Shown: positions 1 through 6,108, counted from the stretch's first letter. The stretch: 14,080 nt of DNA from an uncultured Collinsella sp. (GCA_959600835.1 CAUGNQ010000053.1:1-14080), one strand, 5' to 3'. Notes: a model not told the origin generated them from the sequence alone. A program made the numbers and translations.

Positions 1-85
1 CCATACCCAACGAGGCGAGCGGGGCCTAGCCCTGCTGGGCCATGGCGCGCACGACCTCGTCAACATCCACCCAGTGATAGCCTAG
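1..85 (-). pseudogene. gltB: In-frame continuation of gltB beyond TAG, with a second TAG at 28-26
   Basis: Read on in the same frame after the TAG at 88-86, the minus strand gives LGYHWVDVDEVVRAMAQQG, a second TAG at 28-26, then APLASLGM up to the window edge. This resembles the start of the GltB central domain, which from memory reads like FNYSAEELDSVIRVLGENG then QEAVGSMG in the E. coli enzyme. Both TAG codons fall where that sequence has glutamine, one C-to-T change from CAG. The rest of the gene lies outside the window. Confidence 0.7.
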
Positions 86-91
86 CTAGGC
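80..91. other. 12-bp perfect palindrome covering the first gltB TAG
   Basis: GCCTAGCTAGGC is its own reverse complement and contains the first in-frame TAG of gltB. A single change of that codon to CAG would break the symmetry, so it is probably a by-product of the mutation rather than a site. Confidence 0.4.
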
Positions 92-1513
92 CATGCGCAC
101 GGCGGCGGGCACCTCGGCATCCTCGGCGGGCGCGGGCGCGGCGGGCTCATCGAGCGCGTCGACGGTCAGTGTCTCCTCGGCAATCCAGTCGCGGTAGGGC
201 TTCTCCTTGGCATAGCGGGCGCGCAGCTCGTCGTTGTAGATCACGCGGCCGCGGGCAAAATCGACCTCGAGCATCTGGCCCGGTCCCAGGCAGCCGCTCG
301 TCAGGATGTTCTCGGGGCTCACCTCGATGGTGCCCACCTCGCTTGCCAGCATAAAGCGGCCATCGCGCGTCACGTAGTAGCGGGCGGGGCGCAAGCCGTT
401 GCGGTCGAGGGCGGCGCCCAGCGTGCGACCGTCGGTAAAGGCGATGGCCGCCGGGCCGTCCCAGGGCTCCATGAGCATGGACTGGTAAGCGTCGTAGGCG
501 CGGCGCTCCTCACTCAGGCTATCGTTGTGGTCCCACGGCTCGGGCAGCAACATGGACGCGGCACGCGTGAGCGGGCGACCGTTCATGACCAAGAATTCGA
601 GCACGTTGTCCAGAATCGCGGAGTCGGAACCCTCGCGGTTGATGATGGGCATCACGCGCTCAAGATCGTGCTGCAGCACGGGGCTGTACAGGTTGGGTTC
701 GCGGGCGCGAATCCAGTTGACGTTGCCCTTGAGGGTGTTGATCTCGCCGTTATGGATGATAAAGCGGTTGGGGTGCGCACGCTCCCAGCTGGGCGTGGTG
801 TTGGTGGAGTAGCGCGAGTGGACGAGCGCCACGGCCGTTTTGACGGCGGCGTCGTTGAGGTCGATGAAGAAGCGGCGCATCTGCGTGGCGACCAGCATGC
901 CCTTGTACACGATGGTGCGCGAGCTCATGGAGCACACGTAGAAGATCTTGTCTCGCAGGGCAAACTCGGCATCGGCCTTCTTTTCGATGGTGCGGCGGCA
1001 CACGTACAGGCGACGCTCAAAGGCATCGCCGGCGGGCGTGTCGTCCGGACGGCCCAGGAAGGCCTGCAGGATAGTGGGCATGCAGGCGCGGGCCGTCTCG
1101 CCCAGGTCGTGCGGGTCGACGGGCACCTCGCGCCAAAAGAGCAGCGGCACGCCGGCCTCGGCACAGCCCTCCTCAAACACGCGGCGGGCATCCTCTACGC
1201 CCTTGTCGTCCTGCGGGAAGAACAGCATGGCCACGCCATAGTCGCCCTCTGCCGGCAGAATCTGACCGCACTTTTGAGCCTCTTTACGGAAAAAGTGATG
1301 CGGAACCTGGAACAGGATGCCAGCGCCATCGCCGGTATTCTTCTCGAGTCCCGTGCCGCCGCGGTGCTCCAAGTTGACCAGAATGGACAGTGCGTCGTCC
1401 AGAATCTGGTGATGGCGCTCACCGTTGATATCGGCAAGCGCGCCGATGCCACATGCATCGTGGTCGAATTCGGGGCGATAAAGGCCCTGCTGCTGAGCGG
1501 AATCTGCCTGCAT
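86..1513 (-). CDS. gltB: Glutamate synthase large subunit, N-terminal glutaminase part, ended by an in-frame TAG
   Basis: The 475 residues match the class II glutamine amidotransferase domain of the glutamate synthase large subunit, which releases ammonia from glutamine for transfer to 2-oxoglutarate. The conserved DHDACGIGALADI places the catalytic cysteine at residue 21, after a short propeptide that the family normally removes. LEHRGGTG and TGDGAGI follow, with HNGEINT and NREGSDSA further on. The ATG start has a strong AGGGGAGG ribosome site 6 bases upstream. Full-length GltB is about 1500 residues. Here the frame meets TAG at 88-86, just after the amidotransferase domain and an Ala/Pro-rich linker. 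The reading continues GltB-like beyond the stop, so this is an interrupted gene rather than a natural short enzyme. The truncated product would at best be a lone glutaminase domain. Family identity is secure; whether the gene works is not. Confidence 0.93.
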   Translation of the reverse strand: MQADSAQQQGLYRPEFDHDACGIGALADINGERHHQILDDALSILVNLEHRGGTGLEKNTGDGAGILFQVPHHFFRKEAQKCGQILPAEGDYGVAMLFFPQDDKGVEDARRVFEEGCAEAGVPLLFWREVPVDPHDLGETARACMPTILQAFLGRPDDTPAGDAFERRLYVCRRTIEKKADAEFALRDKIFYVCSMSSRTIVYKGMLVATQMRRFFIDLNDAAVKTAVALVHSRYSTNTTPSWERAHPNRFIIHNGEINTLKGNVNWIRAREPNLYSPVLQHDLERVMPIINREGSDSAILDNVLEFLVMNGRPLTRAASMLLPEPWDHNDSLSEERRAYDAYQSMLMEPWDGPAAIAFTDGRTLGAALDRNGLRPARYYVTRDGRFMLASEVGTIEVSPENILTSGCLGPGQMLEVDFARGRVIYNDELRARYAKEKPYRDWIAEETLTVDALDEPAAPAPAEDAEVPAAVRMA

Positions 1514-1592
1514 CGCGATCCTCCCCTAGATATTAGACAGTCAGTTGAATAGGCATACTAGGAGCATCGCCGGCCCGTTGTGTTTCCCACCC

Positions 1593-1602
1593 GTTTCGAA
1601 AC
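1593..1602. promoter_or_regulatory. Small palindrome upstream of gltB
   Basis: GTTTCGAAAC is a perfect 10-bp palindrome 80 bases upstream of the gltB start. It could be a regulator site, but ten bases alone are weak evidence, and no convincing -35/-10 pair for gltB was found between here and the start codon. Confidence 0.2.
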
Positions 1603-1692
1603 AATCGCGTAACGCACGCCCTACGAGTGGACACCGCCGACCTCAAGGGCGACAACATAGGCCCCAAGTTCGGCCTGCAAACTCACCTCTTC

Positions 1693-1757
1693 AAACATCT
1701 CAATCTGTAACAGTAAGACCCAATTTCGACGACTAACTGTTACAGATTGAGATGTTT
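1693..1757. repeat. Palindromic element, copy 1 of the 80-bp tandem array
   Basis: The arms at 1693-1713 and 1737-1757 are a perfect 21-bp inverted repeat around a 23-base centre. The shared arm core is CTCAATCTGTAACA / TGTTACAGATTGAG. The centre contains AAGACCCAATTT, which recurs in changed form in the other copies. It is the most symmetrical of the copies. It lies in the divergent region between gltB and the Nramp gene, 279 bases before the Nramp start. Confidence 0.9.
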
Positions 1758-1775
1758 TCGAGAGACGGTTCCGAA

Positions 1776-1834
1776 TGTCTCAATCTGTAACATGAAGGGC
1801 CGGTTTTGGCGGTCAGCTGTTACAGATCGAGATT
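1776..1834. repeat. Palindromic element, copy 2 of the 80-bp tandem array
   Basis: The left arm has TCTCAATCTGTAACA at 1778-1792 and the right arm TGTTACAGATCGAGA from 1818. These are exactly 80 bases after the matching bases of copy 1. One A/C mismatch lies within the stem. The centre (GAAGGGCCGGTTTT) has drifted, and the roughly 24-base linkers between copies are not conserved. Confidence 0.9.
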
Positions 1835-1855
1835 TTCCATAGGACCATTTCTTCC

Positions 1856-1916
1856 TGTCTTGATCTGTAACACCTAGACCCAATTTCCATCCCTAGTTGT
1901 TACAGATCGAGACATT
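1856..1916. repeat. Palindromic element, copy 3 of the 80-bp tandem array
   Basis: The left arm TCTTGATCTGTAACA begins at 1858 and the right arm TGTTACAGATCGAGA at 1898, again exactly 80 bases after copy 2. The arm difference gives a G-U type pair, so pairing is kept. The centre AGACCCAATTT matches copy 1. The copy ends 120 bases before the Nramp start codon. Confidence 0.9.
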
Positions 1917-1975
1917 TCGGCAGCCCCCTTTCACCATCCCATTCAAATACAACAATTTTGTTAGTCTTGGTTAGC

Positions 1976-1989
1976 TTTTAAGCTTAAAA
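1976..1989. promoter_or_regulatory. Candidate operator/promoter zone of the Nramp gene
   Basis: TTTTAAGCTTAAAA is a perfect 14-bp AT-rich palindrome 46 bases upstream of the Nramp start, in the position of a promoter-overlapping operator. A weak hexamer pair, TTAGCT then TATCCT with a 17-base gap, overlaps it. Nramp importers are often controlled by MntR- or DtxR-type regulators, but the sequence does not clearly match a DtxR box, so the regulator is unknown. Confidence 0.4.
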
Positions 1990-2035
1990 CGGGTATCCTT
2001 TGCGGCGTCAAGCAAACGGCACACAGGAGCGCACC

Positions 2036-3292
2036 ATGCTCAACCATCTCAAACAACACTTTGGCTCCCGACGCACCGGCGGTCACGGAGGTCTAGACAT
2101 CGCGCGGCATATCGGCCCCGGGCTGCTCGTGACCGTCGGCTTTATCGACCCGGGCAACTGGGCCTCCAATATGGCCGCGGGCTCGCAGTTTGGCTACGCG
2201 CTGCTGTGGATCGTCACGCTGTCCACGATTATGCTCATTGTGCTGCAGCACAACGCGGCGCACCTGGGTATCGCCACGGGCACCTGCCTTGCCGAGGCCA
2301 CGACACGTTACCTCCCCCGCTTCGTTGGACGCACGGTACTCGCCAGTGCCTATCTCGCGACCATCGCCACCGCCATGGCCGAAGTCCTGGGCGGCGCGAT
2401 TGCCCTTCAAATGCTCTTTGGGCTGCCCGTGCGTGCGGGCTGCGTCATCGTGGCGGCAGTATCGATGGCGATGCTCATGACGAACTCCTACAAGCGAGCC
2501 GAACGCTGGATCATCGCCTTCGTCGGCGTGGTAGGACTCTCGTTTTTGGCCGAGCTTGCACTAGTCAAGGTTGACTGGCCGCAAGCCGCCGCAAGCTGGA
2601 TCACGCCCAGTATGCCCACTGGCTCTGCGGCGATTATCGTGAGTGTCCTGGGTGCGGTCGTTATGCCCCACAACCTTTTCCTGCACTCCGAGGTCATCCA
2701 ATCCATGCACTTCGAAGGCCAAGGCGAGCAGGTTATCGAAGAGCGTCTGCGCTATGAGCTCTTCGACACGCTCTTTTCGATGGGCGTGGGCTGGGCAATC
2801 AACTCGGCCATGGTCATCCTGGCCGCAACGACCTTCTTTGCGCACGGCATTGTCGTAGACGACCTCGCCGTCGCAGCGGCCACGCTCTCCCCCATCTTGG
2901 GCCCGGCGAGCTCGACCATCTTTGCGGTAGCGCTGCTGTTCGCGGGTCTCTCGAGTAGCGTGACGGCGGGCATGGCGGCAGGCACCATCACTGCGGGCAT
3001 GTTCGACGAGGAATACGACATCCACGACCGACATTCCTCGATCGGGGTGGCGGCCTGTTTCGTCGGCGCAGTGGCGGCGTGCTTGGTCGTCCCGAATCCT
3101 TTTGAGGGTCTCATTTGGAGTCAGGCACTGCTGTCGCTTCAGCTGCCGATTACGGTCTTTGTGCTCATACGACTCACCAGTTCGCCCCGCGTCATGGGCA
3201 AATACGCCAACTCGCGCCCGCTCAACGCGCTGCTCGTAGGGATCGGTGCCATCGTGACGATTCTCGATGTCGTGTTGTTGACAGGGATGTAA
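2036..3292 (+). CDS. mntH: Nramp-family divalent metal (Mn2+/Fe2+) transporter, MntH-like
   Basis: This is an integral inner-membrane protein of 418 residues that imports Mn2+ or Fe2+ coupled to protons. About eleven hydrophobic segments are visible. The family's metal-site signatures are present: DPGN at residues 38-41 in TM1 and MPHN at 210-213 in TM6, followed by LFLHS. The TM8 stretch reads AGLSSSVTAG, not the AGQSST of the enterobacterial proteins, which points to the anaerobe-type branch. ATG 2036 is preferred because AGGAG lies 6 bases before it. An in-frame TTG at 2000 lacks such a site. The gene stands alone on the plus strand between palindromic repeats, with an AT-rich palindrome in its promoter zone. 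Fine metal preference cannot be read from the sequence. Confidence 0.92.
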   Translation: MLNHLKQHFGSRRTGGHGGLDIARHIGPGLLVTVGFIDPGNWASNMAAGSQFGYALLWIVTLSTIMLIVLQHNAAHLGIATGTCLAEATTRYLPRFVGRTVLASAYLATIATAMAEVLGGAIALQMLFGLPVRAGCVIVAAVSMAMLMTNSYKRAERWIIAFVGVVGLSFLAELALVKVDWPQAAASWITPSMPTGSAAIIVSVLGAVVMPHNLFLHSEVIQSMHFEGQGEQVIEERLRYELFDTLFSMGVGWAINSAMVILAATTFFAHGIVVDDLAVAAATLSPILGPASSTIFAVALLFAGLSSSVTAGMAAGTITAGMFDEEYDIHDRHSSIGVAACFVGAVAACLVVPNPFEGLIWSQALLSLQLPITVFVLIRLTSSPRVMGKYANSRPLNALLVGIGAIVTILDVVLLTGM

Positions 3293-3316
3293 TGGGGCGG
3301 GGCACCTACCCAGGCA

Positions 3317-3380
3317 AACGTCTCGATCTGTAACAGGAAGACCCGTTTTGAGCCGTTAGATGTGGCAGGTTAAGACAAAA
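3317..3380. repeat. Palindromic element, copy 4, downstream of the Nramp gene
   Basis: AAACGTCTCGATCTGTAACAG at 3317-3337 minus its first base matches the array's left arm. The centre GAAGACCCGTTTT also matches. The right arm starts at the expected spacing (3360-3376) but is decayed, with about 12 of 17 bases kept. It begins 25 bases after the Nramp stop, so the element is dispersed and brackets this gene. No T-run follows, so it is not an ordinary terminator. Confidence 0.75.
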
Positions 3381-3444
3381 GGTCGGCCGGACTCACAACA
3401 GACAGGATCGGCCAACAGCAACCGTGATCCCTTGGGGGCGGAGG

Positions 3445-3480
3445 AAAAGGGCCCCGGCCGAGAATTCGACCGAGGCCCTT
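3445..3480 (-). terminator. Rho-independent terminator of the rubredoxin gene
   Basis: On the minus strand AAGGGCCTCGG pairs with CCGGGGCCCTT (10 of 11 positions), followed by TTTT. It lies 40 bases downstream of the rubredoxin stop. Confidence 0.8.
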
Positions 3481-3519
3481 GGACAGAGCTATGTTCGGCT
3501 TTCGCCGTGTGTCTGCGAG

Positions 3520-3663
3520 CTACTCCTCGACGAGCTCAAACTGATCGGGACCGACGCCGCACACCGGGCACACATAATCCTCGGGCAGCTCGGGCGTATC
3601 GACCTCAACCTCGTAACCGCAAACGACGCACACGAACTTATACGTCTTCTTCTCCTCAGCCAT
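3520..3663 (-). CDS. Rubredoxin (47 residues)
   Basis: This small cytoplasmic iron-sulfur electron carrier holds one Fe bound by four cysteines. The translation starts MAEEKKTYKFVCVVCGYEV and ends CPVCGVGPDQFELVEE. It therefore has the classical CxxCGY and CPxCG pairs, including the GVGPDQFE that closes rubredoxins. It is slightly shorter than the usual 52-54 residues because the middle loop is reduced. AGGAG sits 6 bases before the ATG. It follows the flavin reductase gene by 90 bases on the same strand, has its own likely promoter, and ends at a hairpin terminator. In high-molecular-weight rubredoxins the two domains are one protein, so the two products probably work together, passing electrons to a flavodiiron protein, rubrerythrin or similar partner encoded elsewhere. 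Confidence 0.93.
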   Translation of the reverse strand: MAEEKKTYKFVCVVCGYEVEVDTPELPEDYVCPVCGVGPDQFELVEE

Positions 3664-3707
3664 GATGTTCTCCTCTCAAACGCGACTGGTGATGTACTTC
3701 ATTTATC

Positions 3708-3735
3708 AGTATAGATTCTCAATAATATAATGCAA
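3708..3735 (-). promoter_or_regulatory. Likely sigma-70-type promoter of the rubredoxin gene
   Basis: On the minus strand TTGCAT and TATACT are 16 bases apart, in an AT-rich patch 45 bases before the rubredoxin start. The patch stands out from the GC-rich surroundings. The sequence from TTATATTATTGAGAATC also has a loose look of a Fur/PerR-type site, but this is only suggestive. Confidence 0.6.
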
Positions 3736-3752
3736 GTATTTTTAAAACATTT

Positions 3753-4256
3753 CTAGCCTTGATACGAGGACGCCTTCGGAGGCGTCTTGCCCTTCAGGAC
3801 CTTATGGTAGTAATCGTAGGTGAGCGGCGTCTCGTCACTCAAGCGCTCGGCATCCTCGACCTCGCCGATAAACAGTAGATGCGTGCCAACATCCACAGTG
3901 TCGATCAAATGGCAGCTAAACAGGGCCGCCGCGTGCTCGGGCACATAGGGCATGCCCAGAGCCGTCTCGCGGGTCTCGTATTTGGCAAACTTGTCATAAT
4001 CGCTGCTGGTGCGGAACCCAAAGTTACCGATGTAGAGCATATCGGCGGTCTGATCGATCACGGTCAGCGCGAACGCTTTGGCCGAAGCGATGACGCCCGA
4101 GGTGACGTTGTCCTTGTTCACGGCAACCGAAATGCGCGGCGGCATGGACGTCACCTGCACCGCAGTGTTGATGACGCAGCCGGCGCGCAGCCCGTCTGCC
4201 GCGGCGCTCACCACGTACAGACCGCTCGGCATGGTAAAGAACGCAGTTTTGTCCAT
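3753..4256 (-). CDS. Flavin reductase-domain protein (FMN-binding split barrel)
   Basis: This 167-residue protein has the pattern of the flavin reductase domain that binds FMN and oxidises NAD(P)H. It opens with MDKTAFFTMPSGLYVVSA, then shows VQVTSMPPRISVAVNKDN, TSGVIASAKAFALTVI and a C-terminal HLLFIGEVEDAE. The end, YYHKVLKGKTPPKASSYQG, resembles the point at which high-molecular-weight rubredoxin of acetogens continues into a rubredoxin domain. Here it stops, and rubredoxin is the next gene. ATG 4256 is preferred because AGGGGAG precedes it. A longer open frame to 4421 would run through a terminator hairpin. Expected role: cytoplasmic NAD(P)H to rubredoxin electron transfer in oxygen or NO detoxification. 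Function is inferred from the family and its neighbour. Confidence 0.85.
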   Translation of the reverse strand: MDKTAFFTMPSGLYVVSAAADGLRAGCVINTAVQVTSMPPRISVAVNKDNVTSGVIASAKAFALTVIDQTADMLYIGNFGFRTSSDYDKFAKYETRETALGMPYVPEHAAALFSCHLIDTVDVGTHLLFIGEVEDAERLSDETPLTYDYYHKVLKGKTPPKASSYQG

Positions 4257-4304
4257 AACAATCACTCCCCTAACCCGGGTTGGAACCTCATGGATGTATG
4301 TACC

Positions 4305-4341
4305 CACAAAAAAGGCAGCGCCCATAACGGACGCTGCCTTT
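4305..4341 (-). terminator. Terminator downstream of smpB, possibly also in the flavin reductase leader
   Basis: A perfect 10-bp stem (AAAGGCAGCG / CGCTGCCTTT) with an 11-base loop is followed on the minus strand by TTTTTTG. It lies 125 bases past the smpB stop and about 50 bases before the flavin reductase start, so it most simply ends the TPR-smpB transcript. Confidence 0.85.
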
Positions 4342-4360
4342 GAAACATATGTGTCAGAAC

Positions 4361-4366
4361 AGTATA
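4361..4366 (-). promoter_or_regulatory. Possible -10 element between smpB and the terminator hairpin
   Basis: TATACT on the minus strand, in TTGCTTATACTG, would put a start point just before the 4305-4341 hairpin and so give a flavin reductase leader containing a terminator. There is no good -35 hexamer at the right distance, so the call is weak. Confidence 0.25.
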
Positions 4367-4465
4367 AGCAAGATGAGACGCCCGCAGTTGCGGTGAAATA
4401 GGGACTGAATAGCCCCCTCAAACAGGCAAAACAGTCCGTATTCCACCGTAACTTATACAGAACGC

Positions 4466-4936
4466 CTAGCGATTGCGCTCCTTGAGGGCGCGGTCGATCT
4501 CGCGCTGGACATCGCGCTTGGCCATATCCTCGCGCTTGTCGTAAAGCTTCTTGCCGCGGCCTAGGCCCAGCAGCAGCTTTACGCGGCCGTCGGTATTAAA
4601 GTAGAGCTCCAGCGGCACCAGCGCATAGCCGCGGTTGCGAAGTTTGCCGTCAAGAAAGTCGATCTCCTTGCGGTGCAGCAGCAGACGGCGCCGACGGTCG
4701 GGATCGCGATTCCACACGCCACCATGGCTATAAGGGTGGATATGCAGGCCGACGAGCCAGCACTCCCCACCACGAATCAGTGCGAAGGTATCGGTAATCT
4801 GGCACGCGCGCTCGCGAATCGACTTGACCTCGGTACCGCTCAGCTCAATACCGCACTCAAACGTCTCATCGATAAAGTACTCGTGATGTGCCGAGCGATT
4901 CTTGGAAATGAGCTTGCGCTCGCGCTTACTGGGCAT
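4466..4936 (-). CDS. smpB: SsrA-binding protein SmpB
   Basis: SmpB is the 156-residue tmRNA-binding partner in trans-translation, which frees ribosomes stalled on broken messages. The family pattern is complete: FECGIELSGTEVKSIR at 26-41, HIHPYSHGGVWNRDPDR at 65-81 leading to LLLHRKEI, then GKKLYDKREDMAKRD and a basic C-terminal tail ending KERNR, which inserts in the empty mRNA channel. Length is normal for the family. ATG 4936 has AAGGAGG 6 bases upstream. It overlaps the end of the TPR gene by 11 bases, so the two are co-transcribed and probably translationally coupled. Transcription ends at the hairpin at 4305-4341. No tmRNA gene is seen beside it. Its partner RNase R lies about 3.9 kb further along on the same strand. 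Confidence 0.97.
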   Translation of the reverse strand: MPSKRERKLISKNRSAHHEYFIDETFECGIELSGTEVKSIRERACQITDTFALIRGGECWLVGLHIHPYSHGGVWNRDPDRRRRLLLHRKEIDFLDGKLRNRGYALVPLELYFNTDGRVKLLLGLGRGKKLYDKREDMAKRDVQREIDRALKERNR

Positions 4937-5843
4937 CGCCGGCCTCCTTGGCGCCATCGGCGTTTGAACCCGCAGCCTCGCGCTTTGCCCTGCGCTCGGC
5001 ATTAAGCTCGGCATCGCTCTCGCGCACCAGCTTGATAATCGCCGCGCATGCCTCCTCGCCCACCAGGTCGCGGGCACGGACCGTCAGACGCGTAGCCTCC
5101 TGCTTGTCGCCGTCGCTTGCAGCATCGGTCGCGCACATGATCAGGCAGATGGCGATCTCGGCCGAAGGCGAGGTCGGCACGCCCTGCAGGGCGAGCTCAC
5201 CCATCACATGGTCGTCACTCTCGTCCGCGGCATCCGGATAGGTGGTATGGATCTTGTTGAGCAAGCGCGTCGTATGCGCATCATTGGGCGCCAGGCGCAG
5301 CGCCAGACGCGCGCAGCCCACGGCTGCCGAAGTGTTCTCGGTCTCGGGCTCCAAGAAGTACTGACCCAAGTTGGTGTAGGCACGTGCGGCGCACTTACCG
5401 TCGCTCGCGCGCTCCAGCACCGAGAACGAGAGCGATGCCCACTCCTGCTTGTCCTCGAGCGCGCGGAACAGCTCGGCCAAGTCCAAGCGATAGTTGCAGT
5501 TCATGGGATCCCAACGCACGGCCTGCATCAGGGCATTCCGAGCACTCACATAATCCTGCTGGCGAATGTAGGCAAACGCCACGTCGGAGTACAGGCGGTC
5601 AAAGGGAACCTCGACCTGCACCAGCTCGCGCGGATCCTTCTCCACGCGGCGATAGGCCAGGCGCTCAAACTTGCTGTCGAAGCGAAAGTACTGGCGCTTC
5701 TCCTCCGTCTTGCACTCAGCGTCGATATACTCCTCGGCGAGCTCCACCAGACGCTCAAGCAGCGGCGTCGCCGTAGCCAGGTCGCCCTGCGCCAGATAGT
5801 TCTCGGCATACGTGATGTCTTCCAAGCTGATAGGCAGGTCCAT
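4926..5843 (-). CDS. TPR-repeat protein upstream of smpB, function unknown
   Basis: This cytoplasmic protein of 305 residues has no signal peptide or membrane segment. Residues about 10-45 and 85-195 are helical, with tetratricopeptide character: YSDVAFAYIRQQDYVSARN, then ALMQAVRWDP, then AYTNLGQYFLEP and CARLALRLAPND. The W-L-G-Y-A-F-A-P spacing is loose, so the repeats are degenerate. The C-terminal 30 residues are charged and probably disordered. GAGGAG lies 5 bases before the ATG. Its stop overlaps the smpB start, suggesting a conserved operon, but that does not define a job for it. It could be a scaffold for a protein complex. A tRNA terminator lies just upstream, so it must have its own promoter in 5844-5902, where no good match was found. 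Confidence 0.8.
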   Translation of the reverse strand: MDLPISLEDITYAENYLAQGDLATATPLLERLVELAEEYIDAECKTEEKRQYFRFDSKFERLAYRRVEKDPRELVQVEVPFDRLYSDVAFAYIRQQDYVSARNALMQAVRWDPMNCNYRLDLAELFRALEDKQEWASLSFSVLERASDGKCAARAYTNLGQYFLEPETENTSAAVGCARLALRLAPNDAHTTRLLNKIHTTYPDAADESDDHVMGELALQGVPTSPSAEIAICLIMCATDAASDGDKQEATRLTVRARDLVGEEACAAIIKLVRESDAELNAERRAKREAAGSNADGAKEAGDAQ

Positions 5844-5902
5844 GACAACTCCTCGGTCCGGGCGGCAGACTCAACGCGCGCCTTAAATATCGGTCAATAC
5901 AC

Positions 5903-5930
5903 AAAACCCGGGTCTCTTACGAGGCCCGGG
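5903..5930 (-). terminator. Terminator of the tRNA-Gln/tRNA-Glu transcript
   Basis: On the minus strand CCCGGGCCTC pairs with GAGACCCGGG (9 of 10) across a four-base loop, followed by TTTTGTG. It begins 10 bases after the tRNA-Glu CCA end. Confidence 0.8.
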
Positions 5931-5940
5931 CGTTCAATTT

Positions 5941-6017
5941 TGGTAGCCCGTACCAGATTCGAACTGGTGATCTCCGCCTTGAGAGGGCGGCGTCCTAAAC
6001 CGCTAGACGAACGGGCC
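5941..6017 (-). tRNA. tRNA-Glu (anticodon CUC)
   Basis: The 77-base sequence folds as a full cloverleaf: acceptor GGCCCGT / ACGGGCT with a G1-U72 wobble pair, D arm GTCT...GGAC, anticodon stem CCGCC / GGCGG around loop CTCTCAA, and T arm ACCAG-TTCGAAT-CTGGT. CCA is encoded. It reads GAG codons. It is 17 bases downstream of tRNA-Gln in the same transcript. Confidence 0.95.
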
Positions 6018-6034
6018 ATATGTAGCAAATGCAA

Positions 6035-6108
6035 TGGCTGGGATGGAGGGAGTCGAACCCCCATTGACGGAACCAGAATCCGCTGTCCTGCCATTAGACG
6101 ACATCCCA
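6035..6108 (-). tRNA. tRNA-Gln (anticodon CUG)
   Basis: The cloverleaf of 74 bases has acceptor TGGGATG / CATCCCA, discriminator G with encoded CCA, anticodon stem GCGGA / TCCGT around loop TTCTGGT, and T loop TTCGACT. The anticodon CUG reads CAG and is the normal form, not the CUA amber-suppressor form. This matters for the gltB TAG codons at the other end of the window. Confidence 0.95.

Noticed and set aside
86..88. Global TAG reassignment or pyrrolysine coding
   Set aside because: Eight nearby genes end at TAG with family-typical C-termini, and glutamate synthase has no known pyrrolysine.
527..1552. Long open frame on the plus strand antisense to gltB
   Set aside because: It has no family resemblance or ribosome site and mirrors the strongly recognised gltB; GC-rich third positions leave antisense frames open.
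1545..1736. Small plus-strand open frame running into the palindrome array
   Set aside because: It ends inside the repeats, has no ribosome site and no protein-like composition; the region is better read as regulatory.
1693..1916. CRISPR array
   Set aside because: The units are palindromes of about 60 bases with diverged linkers, only three copies, and no cas genes; repeat and spacer lengths do not fit.
1693..1916. Integron attC sites
   Set aside because: The GTTAC arms lack the GTTRRRY/RYYYAAC core boxes, there are no cassette genes between copies, and no integrase of that type is present.
4257..4421. Longer start for the flavin reductase protein
   Set aside because: The added 55 residues would be encoded across a terminator hairpin, and a good ribosome site lies directly before ATG 4256.
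4341..4465. tmRNA (ssrA) gene beside smpB
   Set aside because: The gap is only about 125 bases before the terminator, too short for a tmRNA of about 350 bases, and no tRNA-like ends are visible.
6069..6075. G at position 37 of tRNA-Gln as an anomaly
   Set aside because: TTCTGGT anticodon loops are, as far as I recall, normal in Gram-positive tRNA-Gln(CUG).
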